From an uncultured Selenomonadales bacterium (lineage in GTDB: Bacteria > Bacillota > Negativicutes > Selenomonadales > Selenomonadaceae), in assembly GCA_937877655.1 (NCBI GenBank), contig CALFJC010000100.1, positions 1 through 47,329 of the forward strand: a DNA stretch of 47,329 nucleotides, written 5' to 3'. Below the pieces are notes generated by a model. The model was not told the origin of the DNA. It ran no database searches and saw only the letters and a program-made list of their open reading frames with translations. Positions 33,901 through 40,008 of the stretch are shown here, in pieces (the first letter of the stretch is position 1; each line of letters begins with the position of its first letter). Both the position numbers and the translations under genes were made by a program.

Positions 33901-34499
33901 TTTTCAAATGCCGCATAAGCCGCCGCGTCGAAATTTTCCAGTCTGCCGATAAAATTTTTAATGGGCTCGCCGATAAGTTTCTTGAACGCGGAATAAGTTT
34001 TCGGAAAATCTTTTTGCCAGCGTCGCAATACTTCGACCGCCGCTTGAAAATTTGTTTTCGGCAACACGTCAAGCAAGTCGAAGTTCGCAAGCGTTCTTTG
34101 TAAAGCTGAAAGGAACGATTGATTAAGATTCGTTGCCGTGCCGTTGTTGATTATCACGGGCAAAATTTTATTCGGGCTTGCGTAGAAATTTTTGACGAGA
34201 CGATAAAGTTCGGGCTTTGTTTCAAGTTTTGGCAAAAGTTTTTCAAACAGGCGGAGATCTTTTTTCATGAGCAGGGACAAAATCATCAGCACAATGTGCG
34301 ATTTGCCGCGACCATACGCGCCGATTAAAATTCTTGCACGTTCCGTTGAGTTTGGACGAGTACTCAGCAAAATTTCTTCCAAAAGGTTTAGTGCCGCCTT
34401 TGTCGGAATAAATTTTTTCAGCTTGTCATCGTTGCCTAAATCATACTCAATGTTGACGGAATATTGAAAGCCCTCCGCAACAGAAATCATTTTGCCCAT
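30960..34499 (-). CDS. sspC: large P-loop ATPase, SspC-like
   Basis: 1179 residues from ATG 34499 (GGAG 8 nt upstream), overlapping the DUF4007 gene by 13 nt. Walker A 'LIGAYGRGKSHIVLMILSLL' near residue 50 and Walker B 'LYVVCDEFSKFLE' near 245 define an AAA/STAND-type ATPase; the rest is long and helical, rich in Asn-Phe and Lys-Phe, with no other motif I can name. The same protein type accompanies DUF4007 and PAPS-reductase-like genes in phosphorothioation loci, where SspC is the ATPase needed for modification. BREX BrxC has a similar plan, but no pglZ or pglX gene is present. Confidence 0.65.
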   Translation of the reverse strand: MGKMISVAEGFQYSVNIEYDLGNDDKLKKFIPTKAALNLLEEILLSTRPNSTERARILIGAYGRGKSHIVLMILSLLMKKDLRLFEKLLPKLETKPELYRLVKNFYASPNKILPVIINNGTATNLNQSFLSALQRTLANFDLLDVLPKTNFQAAVEVLRRWQKDFPKTYSAFKKLIGEPIKNFIGRLENFDAAAYAAFEKIYPALTAGSVFNPFLGFEAVELYESVAKSLRAKGYTGLYVVCDEFSKFLEANIGRASVSDTKMLQDFAEKANRSGSLQLHLLLISHKEISNYIDKLPKEKVDGWRGVSNRFLHVHMNEDFSQTYEIISEVICREPELWKNFCSRYAAEFNSLHEIYSTSRMFRNVPEELKAAIEGCFPLHPVSTFILPRLSERVAQNERTFFTFLSAEGTNSFSAFLNDYRDDFTLLTPDKIYDYFEPLFRQELYAGEIHKIFLLAERILNRMEPTTLAAKILKAIALIYMLEQFEMLAPTKEQLAEIFSCDYSQEEISRTFEELTEKNFVVYLRQSNNYLKLKQSSGVDVMQKIRDVAENLSKNFSVQDVLNAENFDNFLYPSRYNTEREMTRWFDFRFVSSADIFSDMDFDAGFDGDGIIFGVLVNEEAEIERLEKILVSSSRLKARCIFVLPKNFVDVREAVKKFSAVKNLKELAEDDSVLFDEYEVIFEDLQAVIKNFIENYTHPENFRAIYIHDGKILSVYRKAALSEIMSTVCDKIYSRTPIINNEVINKNEITSVAANSRNKIIAALIRRELEPNLGLRGTGQDVSIMRSTLIRTNVFINDDNPRINLRPENFNMRNLLSTIENFILETRQNPMSFSVLYERLTAPSGQIGLRRGVIPIYLAAVIHKYRQQITISNRFGALRISVDALIQINAAPENFSLEYLDWSAENKNFVASFAETFKDFVVDAEKNLSSCDCAANAMTRWFLSLPKYTKEFMSRPNGGKILDAYVKMRNLLRQNLSGSDLLFKKLPKIFSEDLKATAVQILAAKKFFDGAVDELEEFILEETKKIFSATGDLTAALREWCASFDKEIFEQLFSDETEKFLRLIKSTDNEKNFVTELARLATGLKLEDWNDRTAEIYFGRLAQFKASAENFRRNEISERQIIFVDVAGEKSVKRFEKVELSARGKLLFNQITNALDSMGQAISVQEKRQVLTEILRTLC

Positions 34500-35395
34500 T
34501 CGCCAATCTCCTGCTCGTCTACCGACGCATAAAAATTTTTCACGCACTCCAAGAAAGTTATATCACGGCGGATTGAAACGACATCCATTCCCGCCGTCCG
34601 ATTGATTTTCAATAAGCCGAGCCGCTCGATTTTATAAAGTGCGTCGAGCATTGCGATTGAATCCAAATTGAAGACGCGCCCGATATTTCGCGGCGAACGC
34701 AACAGTTCCGTTAAAGTTATTTCCTTGCGACCGTCGGCGTTGTCGATAATTACGGCAAGCACAATCCAAGAATTTAGCGCGGCGACTGACGGAATATTTT
34801 TCCTGTAAATTTTCTGTCGCCTGTTCAAAATGTCAATTAAGCCCAGTTCGCCGAAGGGACAGACGATATTATTTTCGGGAGAAATTTTTTTGTCGTCATT
34901 TTTATATCTCGGCAGATATGTGTTGACGATGCATTGAAAATCTTCTTCCAAAGAGCGCGGAGCAATTTCTGTTGCGTCGTCTTGCATGTCGATGAAATTT
35001 TTCAAAGCGGTAACAAAATTTTCCTTTGTGAACTCCTGCATGGAAAATTCGTTGAAGAAAAAATACCACGCCGTCGCCAAATCCTTGTTCGATGCAAGCC
35101 GATATTGTAAAAGCCACAGCGTGCCCCGCTCCTCAAAGTAAGGATCGTAATCGTAAATCAATTTGCCAAGTGCGGTAAAATTTTGCGTGCGTTTTCCGAT
35201 TAAGGGTTCCTCTGTCAAGCCGACCGCCTGCAACCAATAACGCAAAGCTTTTACCATGTTTGCACCGAGTCCGAGCACGTCCATCGGGTTTTCTTCATTG
35301 GAAATAAAAATATCCGCCGCGTTTGCCACGTGGCGCATGCCTTTACTCAACCAGCCTTTTCGTATAAAGAAAGTATCGTGTGCTCGAAATTTCAT
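34487..35395 (-). CDS. sspB: DUF4007 protein, SspB-like
   Basis: 302 residues beginning 'MKFRAHDTFFIRKGWLSKGM', the diagnostic DUF4007 start, with 'NPMDVLGLGANMVKALRYWL' and a winged-helix-like C-terminus ('LDALYKIERLGLLKINRTAG'). As I recall, SspB of single-strand phosphorothioation systems is a DNA nickase and belongs with DUF4007 proteins; I did not check the match. No classical nuclease motif is visible. It follows the SspD-like gene by 18 nt and overlaps the ATPase gene. Confidence 0.7.
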   Translation of the reverse strand: MKFRAHDTFFIRKGWLSKGMRHVANAADIFISNEENPMDVLGLGANMVKALRYWLQAVGLTEEPLIGKRTQNFTALGKLIYDYDPYFEERGTLWLLQYRLASNKDLATAWYFFFNEFSMQEFTKENFVTALKNFIDMQDDATEIAPRSLEEDFQCIVNTYLPRYKNDDKKISPENNIVCPFGELGLIDILNRRQKIYRKNIPSVAALNSWIVLAVIIDNADGRKEITLTELLRSPRNIGRVFNLDSIAMLDALYKIERLGLLKINRTAGMDVVSIRRDITFLECVKNFYASVDEQEIGEWAK

Positions 35396-35413
35396 TACCC
35401 TTTTTGCCTCCGC

Positions 35414-37117
35414 TTACTTTGTCCGAAGAAATTTTTCCATCATACAACCGCCGTCCAAATACTTAGTCGTCACGCACATTTTGCAATGCACACACTTTGA
35501 CGGATCAATAAAATATTTTTCGCCAACGGAAATTGCGCCGGCATGGCAGATTGATTCGCACTTCAGACATTTTCGGCAGGCGTTGAACTTTCTGACTTGA
35601 TAGCTTGCCATTCTTTGAAGGGATTCGTGGTCTGCGACGTTGAGAGTTTTGATTTTGACTGCGTCGCCATGATTAAACGGAGTAATTGAGAGAATCGGTA
35701 CATTTGTTTTGTAATCTATTATCAGCGTCTCGTGCAAGATTTTTCTTCCAAGCTCGGGGGCAATTTTTCCGAAAGGAACAAACAAGCCGATAAATTTATC
35801 GTCAAAAGGTCGAGAGAGCCGATAAATTTTGGCGTGCTCTTCGGCAGTGCAATTTGTAAATTGGATCTTAACATCATTTGCTGAAATTAAACCGTTGCCG
35901 CCTTGACGAGCCTTCCACTTACCGGAATCGACATAAACTTCGGGATCGGATTTGCCGATTTTCTTCGCGAAGTCAACAAGAAATGTTCGCCATTTTTTGG
36001 ACTCGTTCGGCATATAAATTCGCGACAAGAATTGTGCGCGTTGATTATTATTCGGGCAACACCAACACCCGACACGATCATAGCCGAGCCGATAAGCCTC
36101 ATTGAAATCTATACCTTCGGAAAAAATGTAAAGCCAAATGTCCGCGTCCTTCCAAAAAAAAATCGGAGAGGCAACCGTTTGGCGGCGAATTTTAATAGAA
36201 TCGGCGTCACCTTCAACGCGATTGTATTTGCTGCGAGCGGCTGATTCGGATTTTCTTATTCCGTAGAATGTCAAGATTTTTTTGTCGCGATACAAACTGC
36301 CGATAACACGAGCGATTGGACCGGTTTTAAACATTGAACAACACCAACGCAACATTCTTGCGGGCGGACCTATGTCTTTGCAAACGTCGAAAAAATTTTG
36401 TTCGTCATTAATTGCGCTTTGAAAGATAGCGAAAGGATGATTTTTTCTGTAGCGGGCGACATAAGCAAGCGTCGTCGGAAATTCAAGAGTAGTATTGCCG
36501 AAGATATGAACCAAGCTCGGATTGTTCAGAGCTCGAACGACAATATCGGCAACAACAGCGGAATCCTTGCCGCCGGAAAAAGAAATTACAACTCGTTCTT
36601 CAGGAAAATTTTTTGCAGTTTGCTGAACGAAAGAATCAGCTTCCTCTTTGAGGAAATCGAGCCTGTAGCGGTTGGCACGAACGAATTTACAAATGTCACT
36701 TTGAAAACGATCATAACTTATCACAGCCGACGAAACAGAAATTTTTTTGCAAATGGAGTCTGTGTCAGCTTCCGCGAATTTTTTTGCGGGCACAGCCAAC
36801 CCTTTGCCGTCGATATAATATCTGCTGTCGGACGCCCAAAGCGAACGATTCATAAAAAAATCCGGCGGCTTATCAAGCAGAGCCGCGAGCAACAATCTTT
36901 CTTCCGGAAAGACAGGGCGAATATCAGCCGCAAGTTTTCTCATCTTTCCAAAACAAAGCGGACAAATATTTTTATTCTCGGCTGAAAGAGGAACTGTCAC
37001 AGGAGAAAAACAATTATCGCACCAAAAAATTTCGGCGGGAACTTTTTCTTCGGTAGGCGCACCACAAACAGGGCACGTATCACTTTCAATTTGAAGATTA
37101 CATTTCTTGCAATACAT
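35414..37117 (-). CDS. sspD: PP-loop / PAPS-reductase-like Fe-S protein, SspD/DndC-like
   Basis: 567 residues, first gene of the Ssp-like operon. Two N-terminal zinc ribbons (CKKC...CPVC and CDNC...CPLC); then the ATP-pyrophosphatase PP-loop 'VISFSGGKDSAVVADIVVRA' near 180. DndC-like Fe-S cysteines follow ('RMLRWCCSMF' and 'VGCWCCPNN'), and last a ferredoxin domain with two 4Fe-4S sites ('CRKCLKCESICH' and 'CVHCKMCVTTKYLDGGC'). DndC/SspD adenylates the DNA backbone for sulphur insertion. The zinc ribbons and extra ferredoxin make it longer than DndC. ATG 37117 has only a weak RBS. Confidence 0.72.
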   Translation of the reverse strand: MYCKKCNLQIESDTCPVCGAPTEEKVPAEIFWCDNCFSPVTVPLSAENKNICPLCFGKMRKLAADIRPVFPEERLLLAALLDKPPDFFMNRSLWASDSRYYIDGKGLAVPAKKFAEADTDSICKKISVSSAVISYDRFQSDICKFVRANRYRLDFLKEEADSFVQQTAKNFPEERVVISFSGGKDSAVVADIVVRALNNPSLVHIFGNTTLEFPTTLAYVARYRKNHPFAIFQSAINDEQNFFDVCKDIGPPARMLRWCCSMFKTGPIARVIGSLYRDKKILTFYGIRKSESAARSKYNRVEGDADSIKIRRQTVASPIFFWKDADIWLYIFSEGIDFNEAYRLGYDRVGCWCCPNNNQRAQFLSRIYMPNESKKWRTFLVDFAKKIGKSDPEVYVDSGKWKARQGGNGLISANDVKIQFTNCTAEEHAKIYRLSRPFDDKFIGLFVPFGKIAPELGRKILHETLIIDYKTNVPILSITPFNHGDAVKIKTLNVADHESLQRMASYQVRKFNACRKCLKCESICHAGAISVGEKYFIDPSKCVHCKMCVTTKYLDGGCMMEKFLRTK

Positions 37118-37293
37118 AAAAATCTTAAACCTTGTCTGAAAATTTTAATCAAGTGTACTATAAATCAAAGAGAATTTCAATTATTCATTTCTATTTTGTT
37201 ACTCGCCGATTTAAGCCTTTAAAAAATTTCAGCGTGAAGATAATTTACTGTCAAACAATAACAAACACGGACTGAATCAATAACGATTACGCA

Positions 37294-37321
37294 TTGCCAA
37301 AAATTTTTCCTGTGCTATACT
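37294..37321 (+). promoter_or_regulatory. promoter of the small membrane-peptide genes
   Basis: TTGCCA (37294-37299), 16-bp spacer, TATACT (37316-37321). It would yield a leader of about 50 nt before the first peptide ATG. Confidence 0.6.
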
Positions 37322-37374
37322 TCGCGCTGTTTCAAGGGATTGAACAACGAATTGCAAAACAGGAGGAATTGATC

Positions 37375-37488
37375 ATGAAAGAATTTTTCAAAGAGCACGC
37401 GGCGATTTTGGCTTTCAGCACGGGACTTTTCGGCGCGTCATTGGTTATCAGCTTGATTTTCTTCTACGGTCTCGACCAAATTTTTTAA
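37375..37488 (+). CDS. 37-residue membrane peptide
   Basis: Starts MKEFFKEHAAILAFSTGLFG and ends FFYGLDQIF: a short basic/acidic start, then a single hydrophobic span of about 22 residues. RBS CAGGAGG is 7 nt before ATG. Homologous to the next peptide gene (shared 'L-A-x-S-T-G-L-F-x-x-S-L' core). Too small for usual gene callers. Could be a small membrane toxin, a regulatory microprotein or a subunit; nothing decides. Confidence 0.7.
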   Translation: MKEFFKEHAAILAFSTGLFGASLVISLIFFYGLDQIF

Positions 37489-37530
37489 AAAGCTTCGCGC
37501 TCGAAACTCCGAGCAAAGGAGGCATTGACA

Positions 37531-37638
37531 ATGAAGAAATTCTTCAGCGACAGTGTTTTGGCAGTGAGTACGGGACTTTTTGCCTGCTCATTGGCGGTCG
37601 GTTTGGCACTTGTCTACGCAATAGATAAATTCATTTGA
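37531..37638 (+). CDS. 35-residue membrane peptide, paralogue
   Basis: Starts MKKFFSDSVLAVSTGLFACS and ends LVYAIDKFI. RBS AAAGGAGG is 8 nt before ATG. Same plan as the 37-residue peptide 42 nt upstream: MK-(E/K)-FF start, STGLF, hydrophobic span, (L/I)-D-(Q/K)-(I/F) end. One Cys in the span. The pair is evidently a tandem duplication under one promoter. Confidence 0.7.
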   Translation: MKKFFSDSVLAVSTGLFACSLAVGLALVYAIDKFI

Positions 37639-37713
37639 AAACCGAAACGGCGAAGGTATCTCGGCGGCGGCTCAATCGAGCGTCGGCTATTCAAAGATTT
37701 CTTCGCAGTAATT

Positions 37714-37779
37714 ATGCAGAAAATCTTCAATGACGATGTTTGGACGGTCGGCATTCGTCAAATGAATAAATTATTTTAA
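37714..37779 (+). pseudogene. degenerate third copy of the membrane peptide gene
   Basis: Codes MQKIFNDDVWTVGIRQMNKL plus F. The ends resemble the 35-residue peptide (KKFFSDSVLAV... and ...DKFI), but the hydrophobic core is deleted and the RBS is poor. Probably a remnant. Confidence 0.5.
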
Positions 37780-37869
37780 GACCGCCACCTCCCCATTTTA
37801 CGGCGAAGAAGTTCAGCCGCTTCGCGCCACGAAATAGAGCTTTAACAAAATCCCTCCCCAAGAAAAATT

Positions 37870-37891
37870 CCCCGCCGAGTTTTCGACGGGG
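37870..37891. terminator. bidirectional terminator between converging small-peptide arrays
   Basis: CCCCG-C-CGA / TCG-A-CGGGG hairpin (one internal mismatch) with A-rich left and T-rich right flanks. Confidence 0.75.
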
Positions 37892-37914
37892 AGTTTTTCG
37901 TTTGAGTTCGGATT

Positions 37915-37977
37915 TTACTTTGTAAGTTTCCTCACAACGTAAAATGCCACGCCGGCGGCAAAGGGTGCAGGAACCAT
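37915..37977 (-). CDS. 20-residue peptide ORF (array member 5)
   Basis: MVPAPFAAGVAFYVVRKLTK. AAAGGAGG lies 7 nt before ATG. Resembles array member 3 (F-x-x-GVAF...K-x-x-K). An in-frame ATG at 38034, at the start of the preceding linker, would give a 39-residue form beginning MPIENFCRSQFEPLKGGDTM. Hydrophobic middle, basic end. Confidence 0.55.
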   Translation of the reverse strand: MVPAPFAAGVAFYVVRKLTK

Positions 37978-38057
37978 AGTATCGCCTCCTTTCAACGGCT
38001 CGAATTGACTTCGGCAAAAATTTTCTATAGGCATCACTCCTTTTGACGGCTAAAAAA

Positions 38058-38117
38058 TTACTTCAAAATTTTTCTGAGCACCTTGAAGATCAAGGGCTCT
38101 TGGGGACGTACACACAT
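38058..38117 (-). CDS. 19-residue peptide ORF (array member 4)
   Basis: MCVRPQEPLIFKVLRKILK. RBS AAAGGTGG is 8 nt before ATG. Shares the opening MC-x-RP with member 2 and has an amphipathic cationic C-terminus. Confidence 0.55.
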   Translation of the reverse strand: MCVRPQEPLIFKVLRKILK

Positions 38118-38199
38118 TTTTATCACCACCTTTCAACAGAAAATTTTTCTCGGCAAAAGTTTTTAATTCATAAATCACCCCCTTTGAACTCCGAAGAAA

Positions 38200-38277
38200 T
38201 TACTTGCTCATCTTGTCGACTGCTTTTCCAAAAGCGACTCCGCTCAGGAATTGCGCCGCTGCCAACGGTAACGCCAT
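38200..38277 (-). CDS. 25-residue peptide ORF (array member 3)
   Basis: Begins MALPLAAAQFLSGVAFGKAV and ends DKMSK. RBS AAAGGGGGTG is 6 nt before ATG. Hydrophobic, Gly/Ala-rich, with the 'F-x-x-GVAF' core shared with member 5. Confidence 0.6.
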   Translation of the reverse strand: MALPLAAAQFLSGVAFGKAVDKMSK

Positions 38278-38305
38278 ATTCTCACCCCCTTTCAACGCTC
38301 GGAAA

Positions 38306-38335
38306 TTACTTCGGAAAAAAATTTTCTATAGGCAT
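38306..38335 (-). CDS. 9-codon linker ORF MPIENFFPK
   Basis: ATG immediately follows GAAGGGGTG. One of three related openings (MPIENFF, MPIEKFL, MPIENFC) found in the repeated linker. It may be a translated leader or simply part of the repeat; spacing to the RBS is short. Confidence 0.3.
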   Translation of the reverse strand: MPIENFFPK

Positions 38336-38362
38336 CACCCCTTCAACGGTTCAGAAATTTTT

Positions 38363-38422
38363 TTAGTGGACAATAGGGAAATATTTTTCAAACCACGAAC
38401 GGCTGTCGGGACGTCTGCACAT
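38363..38422 (-). CDS. 19-residue peptide ORF (array member 2)
   Basis: MCRRPDSRSWFEKYFPIVH. RBS AAAGGAG is 9 nt before ATG. Same length and MC-x-RP start as member 4, indicating a duplicated two-peptide unit (member 2+3, member 4+5). Confidence 0.55.
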   Translation of the reverse strand: MCRRPDSRSWFEKYFPIVH

Positions 38423-38437
38423 GTTTTTCATCTCCTT

Positions 38438-38479
38438 TCAATGCTTGAAATTTTCTCGGAGAAACTTTTCTATAGGCAC
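38438..38479 (-). CDS. 13-codon linker ORF (GTG start) MPIEKFLRENFKH
   Basis: GTG 38479 after AAAGGAGCG. Related to the other MPIE linker starts. Its stop (38438) lies in the RBS region of array member 2, so reading it could couple translation. Confidence 0.3.
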   Translation of the reverse strand: MPIEKFLRENFKH

Positions 38480-38484
38480 CGCTC

Positions 38485-38551
38485 CTTTCGTAATTGACAA
38501 GCGCATTATAGAAAATTTTTAGAACATCCGATTATGAAACGTCTGCGAAAA
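38485..38551. repeat. 67-bp direct repeat, copy 1 (with TATAAT on the minus strand)
   Basis: Matches 38632-38698 at a 147-bp offset with few differences. On the minus strand TATAAT (38505-38510) lies about 15 nt before the GTG linker ORF's RBS, so each copy may be a promoter or operator. No good -35 is seen; on the plus strand the same DNA has TTGACA. Confidence 0.75.
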
Positions 38552-38553
38552 CC

Positions 38554-38619
38554 TTACCAGTAAATCCTCTTTCCGAAAACCGGGTTCGCGGTAAATTCTT
38601 CTTGGAAAATCTTTGTCAT
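38554..38619 (-). CDS. 21-residue peptide ORF (array member 1)
   Basis: Begins MTKIFQEEFTANPVFGKRIY and ends W. RBS GAAGGGAG is 8 nt before ATG. It lies between the two 67-bp repeats, unlike the other members in sequence; it is polar and not hydrophobic. Confidence 0.5.
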   Translation of the reverse strand: MTKIFQEEFTANPVFGKRIYW

Positions 38620-38631
38620 CGTTTTTCGCTC

Positions 38632-38698
38632 CCTTCGTAATTGACAAGCGCATTATAGAAAATTTTTGATGCATCTGATTATGAAACATCTGCGAAAA
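38632..38698. repeat. 67-bp direct repeat, copy 2
   Basis: Upstream of array member 1 on the minus strand, with TATAAT at 38652-38657. See copy 1. Confidence 0.75.
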
Positions 38699-38705
38699 CT
38701 AAAAA

Positions 38706-38728
38706 CAGCCCGAAATTTTTTCGGACTG
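38706..38728 (-). terminator. terminator of the receiver-like gene
   Basis: CAGTCCGAAA / TTTCGGGCTG hairpin followed by TTTTT on the minus strand, just after the 38734 stop. It separates the kinase/receiver unit from the tiny-ORF array, which must therefore have its own promoter. Confidence 0.8.
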
Positions 38729-38733
38729 CTTTT

Positions 38734-40008
38734 TTATTGATTGACTGCCAGAGTCAAAGTGTTTTTCACGGCGTTTAAATATTCTTCTTCCCGACTGTTG
38801 CGCAGAGGATAAATGCCGTGCAAAAAGTCGCGCAACAAATCTTCTTCACGACGTTCGATATTGTATTTTTTCTGCCCGATAAAATCTTGAATAAGTTTGC
38901 AGACGTCGGTTTGAGAATCTGTTTTAAAATCCTTTCCCGCAACATTTTTTATGCGATCGGAAAATTCTTCGCGAGATTTTTTTATGAGATCGCCCAATTT
39001 TATTTCGCCTGCCAAACGTTTTCTTTTATCCAATTCTTCAATCAGCGCGAGCAATTCCTCTTCCCAACGCCTGTATCCTTCAAAATTTTCATCTTTAGTA
39101 TCAGAATCAAGTTTATCTCGGAGATTTTTTCCGAGCAAGCCGCGCATTCCTATTCCGAAAAGAAATGCCGTCGTGAGCAAATTCATTTTCTCCAAGCAAC
39201 GGTGAGCAAACCAATTTCGCGTTGTCTTTAAAGTCATTTGATAAGCGCGATTTTCATCTTTGTGTGATTCCCACAACTGAACAAGTTCCTTAAGTGCCAA
39301 TCTGAATTCCCTGTTCGCAATATTTTCGTCGGAAGAAAGACGCAACGGTATTTGCGGCAGATTTTGCAAATAAATTTTCAACGCCTCGTCTTCCAAAATT
39401 TTTTCTGCATAAAATTTCATGCCGATTATACATGCACGGAGCCGATAACGCGGCGTCAATTTTTCGGCGAGCCATTTGCGGAATTTTTCTCTTTCGGTTG
39501 TGCGATCAAAAGCTTCGGGCGCAATGAATCCCGCGTTTTTGAAAAGAGATTTTTCATTGTCGAAATGTTCTTCCCATTCGTCGGTAGTATTTCCTTTATT
39601 ACCGGTCAACATACAAATTCGCTCGGCGAGAAATCCGCGCCGAACAAGATAAAGATAAACATAATAACCGGCGTTCTCGGCGAAATCCGGGTATTCGGCG
39701 TCTTGGTCGGGATCGTGTTCATCCAAAATCCGAATATGATTCTTTTCCAAAATTTTTTTAATCTCGTCAAAGTCGTTTTGTATGTCGGCGAAGCCGCGAG
39801 TTAAATTTATGTCGAGCACCGCGCAGTTGTATTTCGGAAAATTTTTTTCGTCCTCCGCCTCCAATGCTTCAAGAAGCGGCAACATGAACATTTGAACATC
39901 CACACGAAAACCGTATTGCTCCGAATAATATTCCTTAACATTTTTTTCGACGGAAAGGCTGTCGGTGTTATCAAAATCATCAACCCAAAGAATATCTCCA
40001 TATTGCAT
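38734..40008 (-). CDS. receiver-domain-like protein with large unknown C-terminus
   Basis: 424 residues. The N-terminal ~150 residues look like a response-regulator receiver: 'GDILWVDDFDNTDSL' (acidic pair), 'NCAVLDINLTRGFADI' (phospho-acceptor Asp) and 'ICMLTGNKGNT' (Thr and Lys). There is an insertion with many acidic residues between them. The C-terminal ~260 residues are helical ('TTRNWFAHRCLEKMNLLTTA') and carry no DNA-binding domain I recognise. The ATG directly follows the stop of the kinase-like gene. The output domain is unknown. Confidence 0.6.
   Translation of the reverse strand: MQYGDILWVDDFDNTDSLSVEKNVKEYYSEQYGFRVDVQMFMLPLLEALEAEDEKNFPKYNCAVLDINLTRGFADIQNDFDEIKKILEKNHIRILDEHDPDQDAEYPDFAENAGYYVYLYLVRRGFLAERICMLTGNKGNTTDEWEEHFDNEKSLFKNAGFIAPEAFDRTTEREKFRKWLAEKLTPRYRLRACIIGMKFYAEKILEDEALKIYLQNLPQIPLRLSSDENIANREFRLALKELVQLWESHKDENRAYQMTLKTTRNWFAHRCLEKMNLLTTAFLFGIGMRGLLGKNLRDKLDSDTKDENFEGYRRWEEELLALIEELDKRKRLAGEIKLGDLIKKSREEFSDRIKNVAGKDFKTDSQTDVCKLIQDFIGQKKYNIERREEDLLRDFLHGIYPLRNSREEEYLNAVKNTLTLAVNQ

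Noticed and set aside
30960..34499. BREX BrxC/PglY ATPase
   Set aside because: The overall plan is similar, but no pglZ, pglX or brxA/B-like gene is present and the neighbours are sulphur-handling genes.
24038..37117. Canonical Dnd (DndBCDE) or DISARM system
   Set aside because: No DndB- or DndE-like gene and no DISARM methyltransferase is visible; DUF4007 and the very large ATPase fit Ssp better.
37725..38017. 96-aa minus-strand frame through the peptide region
   Set aside because: It reads across the bidirectional terminator and both small-gene sets without an RBS; the separate short ORFs with RBS explain the DNA better.
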